From assembly GCF_032854445.1 (NCBI RefSeq), contig NC_088295.1:1616501-1680500 (forward strand): a stretch of 64,000 nucleotides of DNA, read 5' to 3'. The position numbers and the translations under genes were made by a program. Under the pieces are notes generated by a model. That model saw only the letters and a program-made list of their open reading frames with translations. It was not told the origin of the DNA and did no database searches. The DNA is from Liolophura sinensis (lineage: Eukaryota > Mollusca > Polyplacophora > Chitonida > Chitonidae). Positions 33,601 through 48,118 of this stretch are shown here, one piece after another. Numbering within the stretch: the stretch's first letter is position 1; each line of letters begins with the position of its first letter.

Positions 33601-36600
33601 TAGGCGTGGAGACACATAAACCTCTCGTTACACATCATGCAGATTACTTAGAGTCGAGAGAACACTTGAAATTGTCTTTGTGCATCGTGCAGATCGCTTA
33701 AAGTGAGAAGAAGTTTTATACTGTCGCTCTGCATCGTGCAGATCGCTTAGAGTCGTGCAGACGCTTAATTCTGTCGTTTCGCGTAATGCAGATCGCTTAG
33801 AGTCGAGAGGACACTTAAAACTGTCGTTGCGAGTTAGCAGATCGCATAGAGGCGTGGAGACACTTAAAACTTCTTTGCGAATAGTGCAGATCGCTTAGAT
33901 TCTAGAGTACACTTAAAACTGTCTTTGTGCATCGTGCAGATTGCTTGGATTCTAGGAGACACTTAAAGCTGTCATTGCGCATCCTGCAGATCGCTTAGAG
34001 TCGAGAGGACACTTAAAACTGTCTTTGTGCATCCTGCAGATCGCTTAGACTGGAGAGGACAGTTAAAGCTGTCGATGTGCATTGTGCAGATCGCTCAGAG
34101 CCGAGGAGGCACTCACAACTATCGTTTAACATCATGCAGATTGCTTAGAGTTGAAAGGACACTTAATACTGTCTTTGCCCATCGTGTAGATCGCTTAAAG
34201 TCGAGAGGAAACTAAAAACTGTAGTTGACATTTAAAACTGTCGGTGCACATCGTGCAGATAAACCCGAGTCGTGGAGACACTTAAAACTGTCGTCACATA
34301 TCATGAAGACTGCTTAGAGTCCATCAGAAATTTAACACTGTCGTTGCGCATCGTGCAGATCGCTTAAAGTCGAGGAGGCACTTATAACTGTCGTTGAGCA
34401 CCATGCAGATCGCGGAGAGTCGACGGGAAACTCAAAACTGTCTTTGTGCATCGCGCAGATCGCTTAGAGGCGAGGAGAAACTTAAAACTGTCGGTGCACA
34501 TCGTCTAGATCGCATAGGGCCGAGGAGACACATACAACTATCGTTGCGCATGGCCCACATCTCTTAGGAGCGTGGAGACACATAAACCTCTCGTTACACA
34601 TCATGCAGATTACTTAGAGTCGAGAGAACACTTAAATCTGTCTTTGTGCATCGTGCAGATCGCTTAGACTCGAGAAGTTTAATACTGTCGCTCTGCAACG
34701 TACAGATCACTTAGAGTCGTGCAGACACTTAATTCTGTCGTTCCGCGTAATGCAGTCGAGAGGACACTTGAAACTGTCGTTGTGCGTTAGCAGATCGCAT
34801 AGAGTCGTGGAGACACTTAAAACTGTCGTCGTGCGACCTAGACATCGCTTAAAGTCGTGGAGACACTTAAAACTGTCGTTGCGCATCATGCAGATCGCTT
34901 AGAGTTGAGGAGACACTTAATGCTGTCGTTCTGCATCCTGCAAATCGCTTAAAGTCGAGGAGACACACACAACTTTCGTTGAACGCCTTGCTGTCGTTGC
35001 GCATCCTGCAGATCGCTTTGAGTCGAGAGGACACTTAAAACTTCTTTGAGAATCCTGCAGATCGCTTAGATTCTAGAGTACACTTAAAACTGTCTTTGTG
35101 CATCGTGCAGATTGCTTGGATTCTAGGAGACACTTAAAGCTGTCGTTGCGCATCCTGCAGATCGCTCAGAGTCGACAGGACACTTTAAGCTGTCGTTGCG
35201 CATCCCGCAGATCGTTTAGAGTCAAGAGGACATTTAAAGGTGTTGTTGCGCATCGTGCATATCGTTTTGAGCCGAGGAGACACTTACAAGTATCGTTGCG
35301 CATCGTCCACATCTCTTAGAGTCGTGGAGAAATAAAGCTCTCGTTACACATTATGCAGATTGCTTAGAGTCGAAAGGACATTTAAAGCTGTTATTGTGCA
35401 TCGTGTACATCGCTTGGATTCAAGAAGACACATAAAGCTGTCGTTGCGCATCCTGCAGATCGCTCAGAGTCGAGAGGTCACTTTAAGCTGTCGTTGTGCA
35501 TCCCGCAGATCGTTTAGAGTCAAGAGGACACTTAAAGGTGTTGTTGTGCATCCTGCAGATCGCTTAGAGCTGAGGAGACACTTACAAGTATCGTTGCGCA
35601 TCGTCAACATCATCTACTTAAAACCGTCTTTGTGCATGTGCAGATCGTTTAGAGTCGGGGAGACATTTAATACTGTCGTTGTGCACCTTACAGATCCCTA
35701 AGGGTCTAATAATCCCTGTCATTATGCATCGTGCAGATCGCTTAGAGTCAAGGAGACACTTAGAACTGTCGTTGCGCATCGTGCAGATGGCTTAATGTCG
35801 AGGAGACACTTACAACTGTCGTTAAGCACCGTGCAGATCGCTTAGAGCCGAGGGGACACTTACAACTATCGTTGCGTATCGTCCACATCTTTTTGAGTCG
35901 TGGAGACACATAAAGCTGTCGTTACACATCATGCAGATTACTTAGAGCCGAGGAGACATTTAAAACTGTCTTTGTTCATCGTGCAGATTTCTTAGAGTTG
36001 AGAAGACACATAAAGCTGTCGTTACACATCATGCAGATCGCTTAGAGTCGAGAGGAGACTTAAAGCTGTCGTTGCGCGTCCTGCAGATCGACTTGAGTCG
36101 AGAGGACATTTAAAGCTGTCGGTGCGCATCGTACAGATCGCTTAGAGCCAAGGAAACACTTACAACTATCGCTGCGCATCGTCGACATCTTTCAGAGTCG
36201 TGGAGACACATAAAACTGTCGTTAGACATCATGCAGATTGCTTAGAGTCGAGACGATACTTAAAACTGTCTTTGTGCATCGTGCACATCGCTTAGAGTCG
36301 TAGAAACATTTAAAACTGTCGTTGTGCATCCTGCAGATCGCTTAGATTCGTGAGGACACTTAAAACTGGCTTTGCAAATCCTGCAGATCTCTTAGAGTCG
36401 CAGAGACACATAAAGCTGTCGTTACACATCCTGCTGATTGCTTAGAGCCGAGGAGACATTTAATACTGGCGTTGCGCATCGTGCAGATCGCTTAGAGCCA
36501 AGGAGACACTTAATACTGTCGTTGCGCATCGTGTAGATCGCTTACATCAGAGGGGACACTTACAACTATCGTTGCGCATCGTCCACATCTTTTAGAGTCG

Positions 36601-39114
36601 TAGAGACACATAAAGCTGTCGTTACACATCATGCAGATTACTTAGAGCTGCGTAGACACTTAAAACTGTCTTTGTTCATCGTGCAGATTTCTTAGTGTCA
36701 TGGAGACACATGAAGCTGTCGTTAAACATCATGCAGAATGCTTAGAGTTCAGAGAACAATTAATACTGTCGTTGCCCATCGTGTAGATCGCTTTGAGCCG
36801 AGAAGACACATACAACTATCGTTGCGCATCGTCCACATCTCTTAGAGTCGTGCAGACACATAAAGCTATCGTTACACATTATGCAGAATGGTTAGGGTCG
36901 AGAGGACACTTAAAACTGTCTTTGTGCATCGTTCAGATCGCTTAGAGTAGTGGAGACACATAAAACTGTCGTTGTGCATTACGCAGATTGCTTAGAGTCG
37001 TGAGGACATTTAAAACTGTCGTTGCGCATCCTGGAGATCTCTTAGAGTCGTGGAAACACATAAAGCTGCAGTTACACATCATGCAGATGCTTAGAGTCGA
37101 GGAGAAACTTAACACTGTCGCTGTGCATCGTGCAGATCGGTTAGAGTCGAGGAGACACTTAAAACTGTCGTTGCGCATCGTGCGGATCTTTTAGCGTTGC
37201 GGAGACACTTAAAGCTGTCTTTGTCCATCATGCAGATCGCTAAGAGTCGTGGGGACACTTAAAGCTGTCGTTGGGCATGATGCAAATAATTCAGAGTCAT
37301 GGGGGCACTGTTGTTGCGCATTGTGTAGATCGCTTAGAGTCGAGAGGACACTTACAACTATCTTTGCGCATTGTCCACATCTCTTAGAGTCGTGGTGACA
37401 CATAAAGCTGTCGTTACACATCATGCAGATTCCTTAAAGTCGAGAGGACACTTAAAACTGTCGTTGCGCATCGTGCAGATCGTTTAGATCGAGGAGACAT
37501 TTATAACTGTCGTTGTGCATCCTGCAGATCGCTTAGAGTCGTGAGAACACCTAAAACTGTCTTTGCGCATAGTACTTATCTCTTAGAGTCCTGGAGACAC
37601 ATAAAGGGTGGAGAGGACACATAAAACTGTCGTTGTGCATCGTGCAGATCGCTTAGAGTCGAGGAGACACTTAATAATGTCGTTGTGCACCGTACAGATC
37701 GCTTAGGGTCGAGGGGACACTTAAAACTGTCGTTGCGCATCGTGCAGATCGATCAGAGCCAAGGAGACACTCACAAGTATCGTTGCTCATCGTCCATATC
37801 ATTCACTTAAAACTGTTGTTGCGCATTCTGCAAATTGCTTAGAATCGTGGAGACACATAAAACTGTCGTTACACATCACGCAGATTGCTTAGACTCGAGA
37901 GGACACATAAAACTGTCTTCGTGCATCATGCAGATCTCTTAGAGTCGTGGAGACACATAAAACTGTCGTTATACATCATGCAAATCGATTAGAATCGTGA
38001 AGACACTTAAAACTGTCGTTGTGCATCGTGCAGATCGCTTAGAGTCGAGGAGACACTTAAAACTGTCGTTGCGCATCGTGCAGATCGCTTAGAGTCGAGG
38101 AGACATTTAAAACTGTCATTGCGCATCGTGCAGATAAACCCGTGTCGAGGAGACACTTAAAACTGTCGTTACACATCATGCAGATCGCTTAGAGTCGTGG
38201 AGACACTTAAAACTGTCGTTGTGCATCGTGCAGATCGCTTAGAGTCGAGGGGACACTTAATACGTCGTTGTGCACCAAACAAATCGCTTAGGGACGAGGG
38301 GACACTTAAAGCTGTCGTTGCGCATCCTGCAGATCGCTTAGGGTCGTGCAGACACTTAAAACTGTCGTTGCGCATCCTGCAGATCGCTTAGAGCCGACGA
38401 GACACTTAATTAATACTGTCGTTGCGCATCGTGCTGATGGCTTAGAGCAGAGGAGACACTTTTTACTGTCGTTGAGCATTGTGTACATCGCTTAGAGTCG
38501 AGAGGACACTTAAAACTGTCTTTGTGCATCGTGCAGATCGCTTAGAGTCGAGAGGACACTTAAAACTGTCTTTGTGCATCGTGCAGATCGCTTAGAGTCG
38601 AGGGGACACTTAATACGGTCGTTGTGCACCAAACAAATCGCTTAGGGATTAGGGGACACTTAAAACTGTCGTTGCGCATCCTGCAGATCGCTTAGAGTCG
38701 ACGAGACACGTAATACTGTCGTTGCGCATCGTGCTGATGGCTTAGAGCCGAGGAAACACTTTTTACTGTCGTTGCGCATTGTGTAGATCGCTTAGAGTCG
38801 AGGGGACACTTTAAACTGTCTTTGTGCATCGTGCAGATCGCTTAGAGTCGCGTAGACACTTAAAGCTGTTGTTGCGCAATATGCAGATCTCTATAATCGT
38901 GGAGACACTTAAAACTGTCGTTGTGCACCGTGCAGATAACTTAGAGCCGAGGAGACACTTAAAACTGTCGTTGTTCATTGTGCACATCGCTTAGAGCCGA
39001 GGAGACACTTGAAACTGTCGTTGTGCATCGTGCAGATCGCTCACAGCTGTGGAGACACTTAAAACTGTCGTTGTGCATCGTGCAGTTAGCCCAGAGTCAG
39101 GGAGACTCGCGGAG
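30606..39114. repeat. 50-bp satellite, about 170 copies, 8.5 kb
   Basis: The unit contains CGCTTAGAGTCGAGGAGACA, CTTAAAACTGTCGTTGCGCA and TCGTGCAGAT. Many copies carry CTGCAG. Unit divergence is moderate throughout, with truncated units scattered inside. Blocks are shared at long offsets: the segment around 33340-33680 recurs around 34306-34650 (offset about 966 bp, for example GAAATTTAACACTGTCG at 33361 and 34327). ORFs of 60-140 codons appear on both strands and are artefacts. This is the largest repeat in the window. Confidence 0.97.
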
Positions 39115-41463
39115 CATTTTTAAATATTATTCTACACCTAAATAGTTGCGATAAATGCGTACCGAGGTTTTCTTGTTGTTCGCCTATATTCAGCTATCTG
39201 TAAAATCAGTCATACTGGCTATCAAATTTGCTTTACACTTGATACGTTAGACGTTCATATTATTACAAAGAAATTGCACTTAGAATACTTTTTCTAATTC
39301 CTAATGTTAATCTCCATAAGCTTAGTTTCGACACCAAGAACTCATTGCCTCGGGTGACGCCATAATTATTCAAAAGTAAGTTGCATGCTGGAAGCGTGGA
39401 AAGTGATTTGTTTTACAATGGCTACACCAACAAGCGGTTAGAACAAACTCCACGCAGTAACACAGCCCACAGTACTGCCTCTGCGAATAACTAGATCTCT
39501 CTAATTTCCTAATGTCCATCTCTAAAACCGTACTCCGATGAGGTCATATACTATAAGGGATAAAATAAGATTCCCTTATTAAGGTTATTATATACTAAAA
39601 CGTGTAAACAATTTTACACATGCCAGTGTCAAAAAAGTTCGAACTACAATTTCTTTAATAATATGGACGTCCAACGTATCAGTGTCTAGAGCGTCTGTTG
39701 TTACGTGACACTGACTATATGCAATTTTGGTAGCGAGTATGACTGATTTTACAGACAGCTAACATAAGGCGACTCTCTACAAGAAATGGACTACAATACA
39801 TTATTGGTGTCCTACGAGGACCAAATCTGTGCATATCCCTTTTCGCACTAAGCAAATTAGCTGCCCAGTTGGTTTGTATTTAGACCTATGGTGAATGTCT
39901 GGCGCTGCAGGGACATGTCTTTTGAAAGCCTGATTTACACTCATTATGCAGTCGTAATACATGTATTGTCTGCTCCTGGCTAATAATGATGTAACAGCTC
40001 ATGTTCTTTTCCAATTATGGGTTGTGTTTGCACGTAAAGAAAGGACCCGGTTATCATCGTTCATTCGTTCCCGCAGCTTCTCTCCACAAAACACGAAGTG
40101 GCCCTGATTTACAATCGTACCTTACTTGGTGTGAATTGCTGTGGACTTGGCAGCATAAGGTTGGTTGAGGACGTTTTAGGCAGGGAATGGTCATTCTATG
40201 TTTGATTATCCCAGTTTAACATATATCATGTCGGCTTGTAGGAAGTTTCATGTTGTATCTCGTTATAAAACTCTTTGCAGATATTTGCCGTCGGGGTATA
40301 TATCCCTCAATGCTACGTTTTAAGAAAAAAAAACTTTCTAATAATGAAAATAGAGAAATGCACCGGCAATTGGGTTTTTCATGGCCATGTGCAGACCGCT
40401 TGCGCCAAAAAGTAGATTTCCACATCGACTCGTCACACCTGTACGGACTAACTTGCCGTGATAACTTCACAACTTACACACACACACTTTCCCTGTACTC
40501 TCATGATATCTGTGATGTGTGCATTTGCCTTTCTGGTCCAATTGCCCCGGGCACAGCACGAAGGGTGTCAGTTTACACGTGCCAACCGAGTATAAGCGGT
40601 TATGTAATTTATGAGAATGTAGGCATGTACGATTTTCTCTCTGGGCTATGATGGGATGCGCACGGTCCTGGCCGGGAAATCATGCCTTCATACCAGTCTC
40701 TGGCCAGGCAATCTCCGGCAACCTTTCACATCCTTTGCTTATCTTATTTACACCATGTCGGTGCTAATCGTTTCTGACCGCACCATCATTTTACACCATG
40801 GTTTTGGCCTGGGCGTCACAATACGTGATGAGCCCGAAGTATGAACTCAGCCTTGGGTATTTAGTTATAAACTTGCGACTTCCACTTCCGGCCTATTTGA
40901 AGATGAATAATCGTGTTTTACCCTCTGCCTGACCCTCGTACTGTCAAGTCTGAGCCTCGTACTGTCAAGTCTGACACTCGCGTCAAGTCCAGCAACTGTA
41001 TCATCACAGAGTCATGCATTGTTAGTCATATCGATGCTTTCTCATTCCCTTTTTCAGCCTTGGCAAAGTCTTGTGATCAAATAATCAATAACCTTTCAAA
41101 TTTTCTGAGAATCTTTGCATTTTTGATAGTGGCTTCATCTGGAAACAAGGTTATTTTAAACAAGGTTTCAAAAAACTCGTTGCTGGCAGCTGGAAAGGCT
41201 GATGAAATATTTACCACTGTCAGCTGGTTTCGTGCAGTTTGTTTTTATTTCTGTTGAATACTTAAGCCCCGCGTGTTTTATCTGCATGTGTCTTCTGGTT
41301 TTATTGGCAGATGACAGACGTTTCTCGTTGTCCTTGACTGTCCTTATAACCACATGTTAACATCTAGCTGCTGTGTTATCTTTCCTAAGTCAATAACACG
41401 CAAGGCCAACAATCAAGCCATGCTATCATATGGTTCTGGTCGAGTTAATTCTCTCTAGTGCTC
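39115..41463. other. Unique DNA without a recognised gene
   Basis: A plus-strand ORF at 40250-40651 (133 codons) and a smaller one at 40913-41257 have no recognised domain. A short tandem CCTCGTACTGTCAAGTCTGA duplication lies at about 40934-40985. No RNA gene or TE was identified. Confidence 0.4.
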
Positions 41464-42228
41464 TACAGGCAACAAGCCTTTCCGGTGTTCTGTCACGTCC
41501 TATCTACAACGGCCATTGTTCCTAGATCTTTTCGCCAAGCTGTTACGTCCGGTCTACAATGGTCATTGTTTGTAGATTTTTTCACCATATACTGTTACGT
41601 TCTATATACAACGGTCATTGTTTGTAGGTCTTTTCGTCACACGGTTACGTCCTATCCACAATGGCTATTGTTTGCAGATCTTTTCGCTATGCTGTTACGT
41701 CCGGTCTACAATGGTTATTGTTTGCAGATCTTTTCAACATACTGTCACGTCCTATCTACAACGGCCATTGTTTGCAGATCTTTTCCCCATGCTGTTACGT
41801 CCGGTCAACAATGGCCATTGTTTGCAGATCTTTTACTGTCACGTCCTATCTACAACGGCCACTGTTTGCAGATCTTTTCCCCATGCTGTTACGTCCGGTC
41901 TACAATGGTCATTGCAGATCTTTTCGACATATACTGATACGTTCTATCTACAACGGCCATTGTTTGTAGGTCTTTTCGCCACATGGTTACGTCCTATCCA
42001 CAACGGCCATTGTTCGCAGGTCTTTTTGCCATGCTGTTACGTCCGGTCTACACTGACCATTGTTTATAGGTCTTTTCGCCTTAACCAGTGTTAGGTCTTA
42101 CATGCAACGGTCATTGTTTGCAGGCCTTTTCGCCAATCTGTTACGTCCTATCCTCCACGGCCATTGTTTGCAGACCTTTTCGCCAATCTGTTACGTTCTA
42201 CTCTCCACAGCCATTGTTTGCAGGCCTT
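41464..42228. repeat. About 50-bp minisatellite, about 15 copies
   Basis: The unit contains TTTGCAGATCTTTTCGCCAT, GCTGTTACGTCC and TCTACAACGGCCATTG. Unit length varies from about 43 to 57 bp. It is joined directly, without spacer, to the 75-bp array at 42229. Confidence 0.93.
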
Positions 42229-42637
42229 TTCTGGGTAGAGTCAGGTGTGGGAATGTGGAACAGCGGCTGTTGTAAGTGTGTAAAAGCTTTGTGTGCATCA
42301 TCCTTCTGGGTAGAGTCAGGTGTGGGAATGTGGAACAGCGGCTGTTGTAAGTGTGTAAAAGCTTTGTATGCATCATCCTTCTGGGTAAAGTCAGGTGTAG
42401 GAATGTGGAACAGCGGCTGTTGTAAGTGTGTAAAAGCTTTGTATGCATCATCCTTCTGGGTAAAGTCAGGTGTAGGAATGTGGAACGGCGGCTGTTGTAA
42501 GTGTGTAAAAGCTTTGTATGCATCATCCTTCTGGGTAAAGTCAGGTGTGGGAATGTGGAACAGCGGCTGTTGTAAGTATGTAAAAACTTTGTATGCATTA
42601 TCCTTTTGGGTAAAGTCAGGTGTGGGGATGTGGAACG
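42229..42637. repeat. 75-bp repeat, about 5.5 copies
   Basis: The unit contains TTCTGGGTAGAGTCAGGTGT, GGAATGTGGAACAGCGGC and GTAAAAGCTTTG. The copies are very similar. The 25-codon period explains a 196-codon plus ORF and a 135-codon minus ORF, each periodic with 25 residues. Confidence 0.95.
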
Positions 42638-43810
<1,173 letters not shown>

Positions 43811-44182
43811 TTACGTTGTGTAAGTGTCACGCCGTGTTCTAACATGTAATAACCTTGTAACATGTGACGTATCCTTCCCTCTCGCATTAGGTTGTGTAAG
43901 TGTCACGCCGTGCTCTAACATGTAATAACCTAACATGTGACGTATTCTTCCCTCTCGCATTAGGTTGTGTAAGTGTCACGCCGTGCTCTAACATGTAATA
44001 ACCTAACATGTGACGTATCCTTCCCTCTCACATTACGTTATGTAAGTGTCACGCCGTGCTCTAACATGTAATAACCTTCTAGCATGTGACGTATCCTTCC
44101 CTCTCGCATTACGTTGTGTAAGTGTCACGCCGTGCTCTAACATGTAATAACCTTCTAACATGTGAGGTATCTTTCCCTCTCG
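43811..44182. repeat. About 71-78-bp tandem repeat, 5 copies
   Basis: The unit contains TTACGTTGTGTAAGTGTCAC, GCCGTGCTCTAACATGTAAT and CATGTGACGTATCC. Copies start near 43811, 43889, 43963, 44034 and 44110. The differences are mainly the presence or absence of CTTCTAA before CATGTGACG. Confidence 0.93.
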
Positions 44183-45202
44183 GCAGCTTCCAGACAGGCG
44201 GTATATCTCTCTCCACATTAACACAGGACTGCGGTAGAGAACAGGGCAGACTGGCAATCCTAATGAAATATGTCGGTGATAGGTAATATATACAGTAATT
44301 ACAAATAGTCTCTGGCAGCCAAGGGGATAACACCAAAATATCAAAGTAATCATTTTATCTGGAAATGTCGTGCTGTCTACCTCAACTGTTCCGGTCGCTT
44401 AGCTCACTTACCCCAGTACCTGTGCTTTGCACTGTTTGTATGTTAGCCGTGATAGTATCGCATTTACATAATGGGACAATCTTACATAAAGAGAAGACAG
44501 TAATCTGTGTTAGTGGGTTAATGAATAAGTGCGCTGTCATCTAAACAGTGATCGGCCGTCAACAGGAATGGGTTGAGCCGTTTCCCAGAGCTGACCGCAG
44601 CCGACCGGACCGGTGAGGGTTTAATAGTATCTGTGGCGCCACTTCACGTAAACTAGTGGCTGGTAATAAAGCGATACAGGCCAACTACCAGCGACTCATC
44701 CGATAACGTACAGATCTAATTACCTAAAAACAGCGCATACAATTTCTGGAAAAAGAAAAATAGGGTAATCTGGCAAGAAAGCTGAGGAGCAGTGATATGT
44801 TACTACAATGAGATTATGCGATATGAGGAAAGCGTGCATGCTCTGCAATGCCTGATTGTGGAAGGGAAGCTAAGTATAAGAAAAATAACCTGATTAGTGA
44901 GTGCCATGCATGAAGAACACATGTCAATACCGAATAGGCAGATCTACTGCGATGTCAAGTTTGAGTGCGCAAATACCACTTGTTCTTACGTGATACATCT
45001 CGTGTGCGTAAAGAATAGGCCGATCTGATGACATAGCTAGGCGCGTCCTAATTGTTATACAGTCTGACGCTCTTCCCCTCTAGGCGATTAAAACTCTCCT
45101 TTGGTTGTCCTTTGCTGTGGTTTGCTTGTGTAAAAGTGTGTTATATATAAAGTTTTAATATGAAAACAAGGATTTAACGTACGATCGCCATGTAGGTTAA
45201 AA
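44183..45202. other. Unique non-coding DNA
   Basis: No ORF, TE or RNA gene recognised. Confidence 0.5.
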
Positions 45203-46371
45203 ATAGCATTCCTTACCTCATGTCAGTCAATCAGTCATCTGTTGTCTGTATAGCATTCCTTACCTCATGTCAGTCAGTCATCTGTTGTCTGTATAGTATT
45301 CCTTACTGCATGTCAGTCAATCAATCATCTGTTGTCTGTATAGCATTCCTTACTGCATGTCAGTCAATCAGTCATCTGTTGTCTGTATAGTATTCCTTAC
45401 TGCATGTCAGTCAATCAGTCATCTGTTGTCTGTATAGCATTCCTTACTGCATGTCAGTCAATCAGTCATCTGTTGTCTGTATAGCATTCCTTATTGCATG
45501 TCAGTCAATCAGTCATCTGTTGTCTGTATAGTATTCCTTACTGCATGTCAGTCAATCAGTCATCTGTTGTTTGTATAGCATTCCTTACTGCATGTCAGTC
45601 AATCAGTCATCTGTTGTCTGTATAGCATTCCTTATTGCATGTCAGTCAATCAGTCATCTGTTGTTTGTATAGCAGTCCTTACTGCATGTCAGTCAATCAG
45701 TCATCTGTTGTTTGTATAGCATTCCTTACTGCATGTCAGTCAATCAGTCATCTGTTGTTTGTATAGCATTCCTTACTGCATGTCAGTCAGTCAGTCATCT
45801 GTTGTCTGTATAGCATTCCTTACTGCATGCCAGTCAATCAGTCATCTGTTGTTTGTATAACATTCCTTACTGCATGTCAGTCAATCAATCATTTGTTGTC
45901 TGTATAGCATTCCTTACTGCATGTCAGTCAATCAGTCATCTGTTGTTTGTATAGCATTCCCTACTGCATGTCAGTCAATCACTCATCTGTTGTCTGTATA
46001 GCATTCTTTACCTCATGTCAGTCAGTCATCTGTTGTCTGTATAGTATTCCCTACTGCATGTCAGTCAATCAATCATCTGTTGTCTGTATAGCATTCCTTA
46101 CTGCATGTCAGTCAAGCAGTCATCTGTTGTTTGTATAGCATTCCTTACTGCATGTCAGTCAATCAGTCATCTGTTGTCTGTATAGCATTCCTTACTGCAT
46201 GTCAGTCAATCAGTCATCTGTTGTTTGTATAGCATTCCTTACTGCATGTCAGTCAATCAGTCATCTGTTGCCTGTATAGCATTCCTTACTGCATGTCAGT
46301 CAATCAGTCATCTGTTGTTTGTATAGCATTCCTTATTGCATGTCAGTCAATCAGTCATCTGTTGTCTGTAC
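45203..46371. repeat. 47-bp satellite, about 25 copies
   Basis: The unit contains TGCATGTCAGTCAATCAGTC, ATCTGTTGTCTGTATAGCAT and TCCTTAC. Very uniform; the main variants are TTGTCTG or TTGTTTG and one-step changes in the GTCAATCA tract. It runs straight into the 26-bp array at about 46372. Confidence 0.97.
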
Positions 46372-47078
46372 AAGATATCTTAATCTTTTGTCAAACAAAA
46401 TTTCCTGATCTGTTGTCAATACAAGATCCCTTGATCTGGATTCAGTACACGATGTCCTAATCTGTTGAGCATTCAAGATCTGCCGATCTGTTGTCCATAC
46501 AAGATCTGCTGATCTGTTGTCCATTCAAGATCTGCTGATCTGTTGTCAATACAAGATCTCTTGATCTGGATTCAGTACACGGTGTCTTAATCTGTTGTCC
46601 ATACAAGATCTCTTGATCTGTTGTCCATACAAGATCTGCGGATTTGTTGTCCATACAAGATCTGCTGATTTGTTGTCCATACAAGATCTGCTGATCTGTT
46701 GTCCATACAAGATCTGCTGATCTGTTGTCCATTCAAGATCTAGTGATCTGTTGTCAATACAAGATCTCTTGATCTGGATTCAGTACACAGTGTCTTAATC
46801 TGTTGTCCATACAAGATCTGCTGATCTGTTGTCCATACAAGATCTGCTGATTTGTTGTCCATACAAGATCTGCTGATTTGTTGTCCATACAAGATCTGCT
46901 GATCTGTTGTCCATACAAGAACTCCTAATCTTGATTCAGTACAAGATCTCCTGATCTGGATTCAGTACAAGATCTCCTGATTTGCAGCCAATACAATATC
47001 TTCTTATATGTTATCGATATACAAAAGATCTCCTGATACGTCCATATAAAATTTCATGATCTGTTGCCACTACAATAT
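46372..47078. repeat. 26-bp minisatellite, about 27 copies
   Basis: The unit is ATACAAGATCTGCTGATCTG then TTGTCC, decaying to the right. Its ATCTGTTGTCCATACAAG portion resembles ATCTGTTGTCTGTATAGC of the adjoining 47-bp unit, suggesting that this array arose from part of its neighbour. Confidence 0.94.
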
Positions 47079-48118
47079 AGCACGGTCTCAGCTGCCTTAA
47101 TCCCTATATATACAGCTTTTCTGGTTTCCATTAAATTTTACTGTTGCTTAAATGGTCGCTGAGAACCAGGGTAAGTTTCCAGTGTTAGGGACAATGTGGG
47201 CCGTCTTGGTAGGAAGGATCGGACCTTTTGGGTTACAGATCAGTCGAGTCCCAGACGCTCTGGCCTGTTTAGTTATTACGTCTGTAATTGAGACCATATG
47301 TCTCCTTGAACGCGCACATGAGCCTATTTCCTCCATACCAGTCGGCCTAATGAAACAGGCTGCAGAGCTAGCGTAAATCAAGTACCAATTAGCACAGAGA
47401 TTAGCTTGATTACAGAAATACGTATAACTTAATTAGCGGACCACTTACAGACCTAACGGATACCTCTGATCGGTTTGGAAACGCCTTACGTTCATTCGCG
47501 GGATGACAGTGTGCCGTTTTCTGCCGTATGACTCCGTTATCTAGAGTCGGGGTACATTAATTCCGCACGACGTGTCCTCACCAGGCTGCATACACACAAA
47601 CCAAAAGGCCGGCCTGGGATTAATCCTTGCCGCATTCTCTGTAACAAGCATGGTAATTTAATAGTCTTGAGAAATTATAATTTAATATAGATTTAACAGG
47701 GCATTTCTTTAAAATTCATTTATAAATGGGTTTTTGCAATCATTGGAATGAACTTGTCGGTGTAGGGAGGGTAGATGTCGGACGACGTGAGCGGTCTCCA
47801 AGCTTATGGCTATAGTGTTATATCAGCTACGTTCAGTAACCATCAAAAACCATTACAGAGCAATGTTCCCTTTTTAAGTGGTATTAAGTGTAAGTGGTGG
47901 CAAGTCATCCATCAAACTGTAATTGCCTGTCCTAAAGAACAGTTTATGCCTCACAATCTCTCTGTGTCGCCATTGAAGTAGACCAGAACTCGAAAAACTA
48001 GGCTTCAAGTTTATGTCTTCATGTATTAATTACGGTTTTTAATTGTTCTTTTAGATGTGTATAACATGGGACCGCAGTGATTCCGCATGCGCCATCTTAG
48101 TAGAATTCCTTTGAAAAA
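47079..48118. other. Unique DNA with a weak promoter/first-exon candidate
   Basis: Overlapping ORFs at 47148-47381 (minus) and 47152-47376 (plus) have no recognised domain. A TATA-like run at 47105-47112 precedes an ATG at 47152 and a donor-like sequence at 47171. Nothing else recognised. Confidence 0.4.
47105..47112 (+). promoter_or_regulatory. Weak candidate TATA box
   Basis: TATATATA, 40 bp before ATGGTCGCTGAGAACCAGG and a strong donor-like GTAAGTTT at 47171. If real, this would be a promoter with a 19-base first coding segment. AT-rich runs of this kind are common, so confidence is low. Confidence 0.18.
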
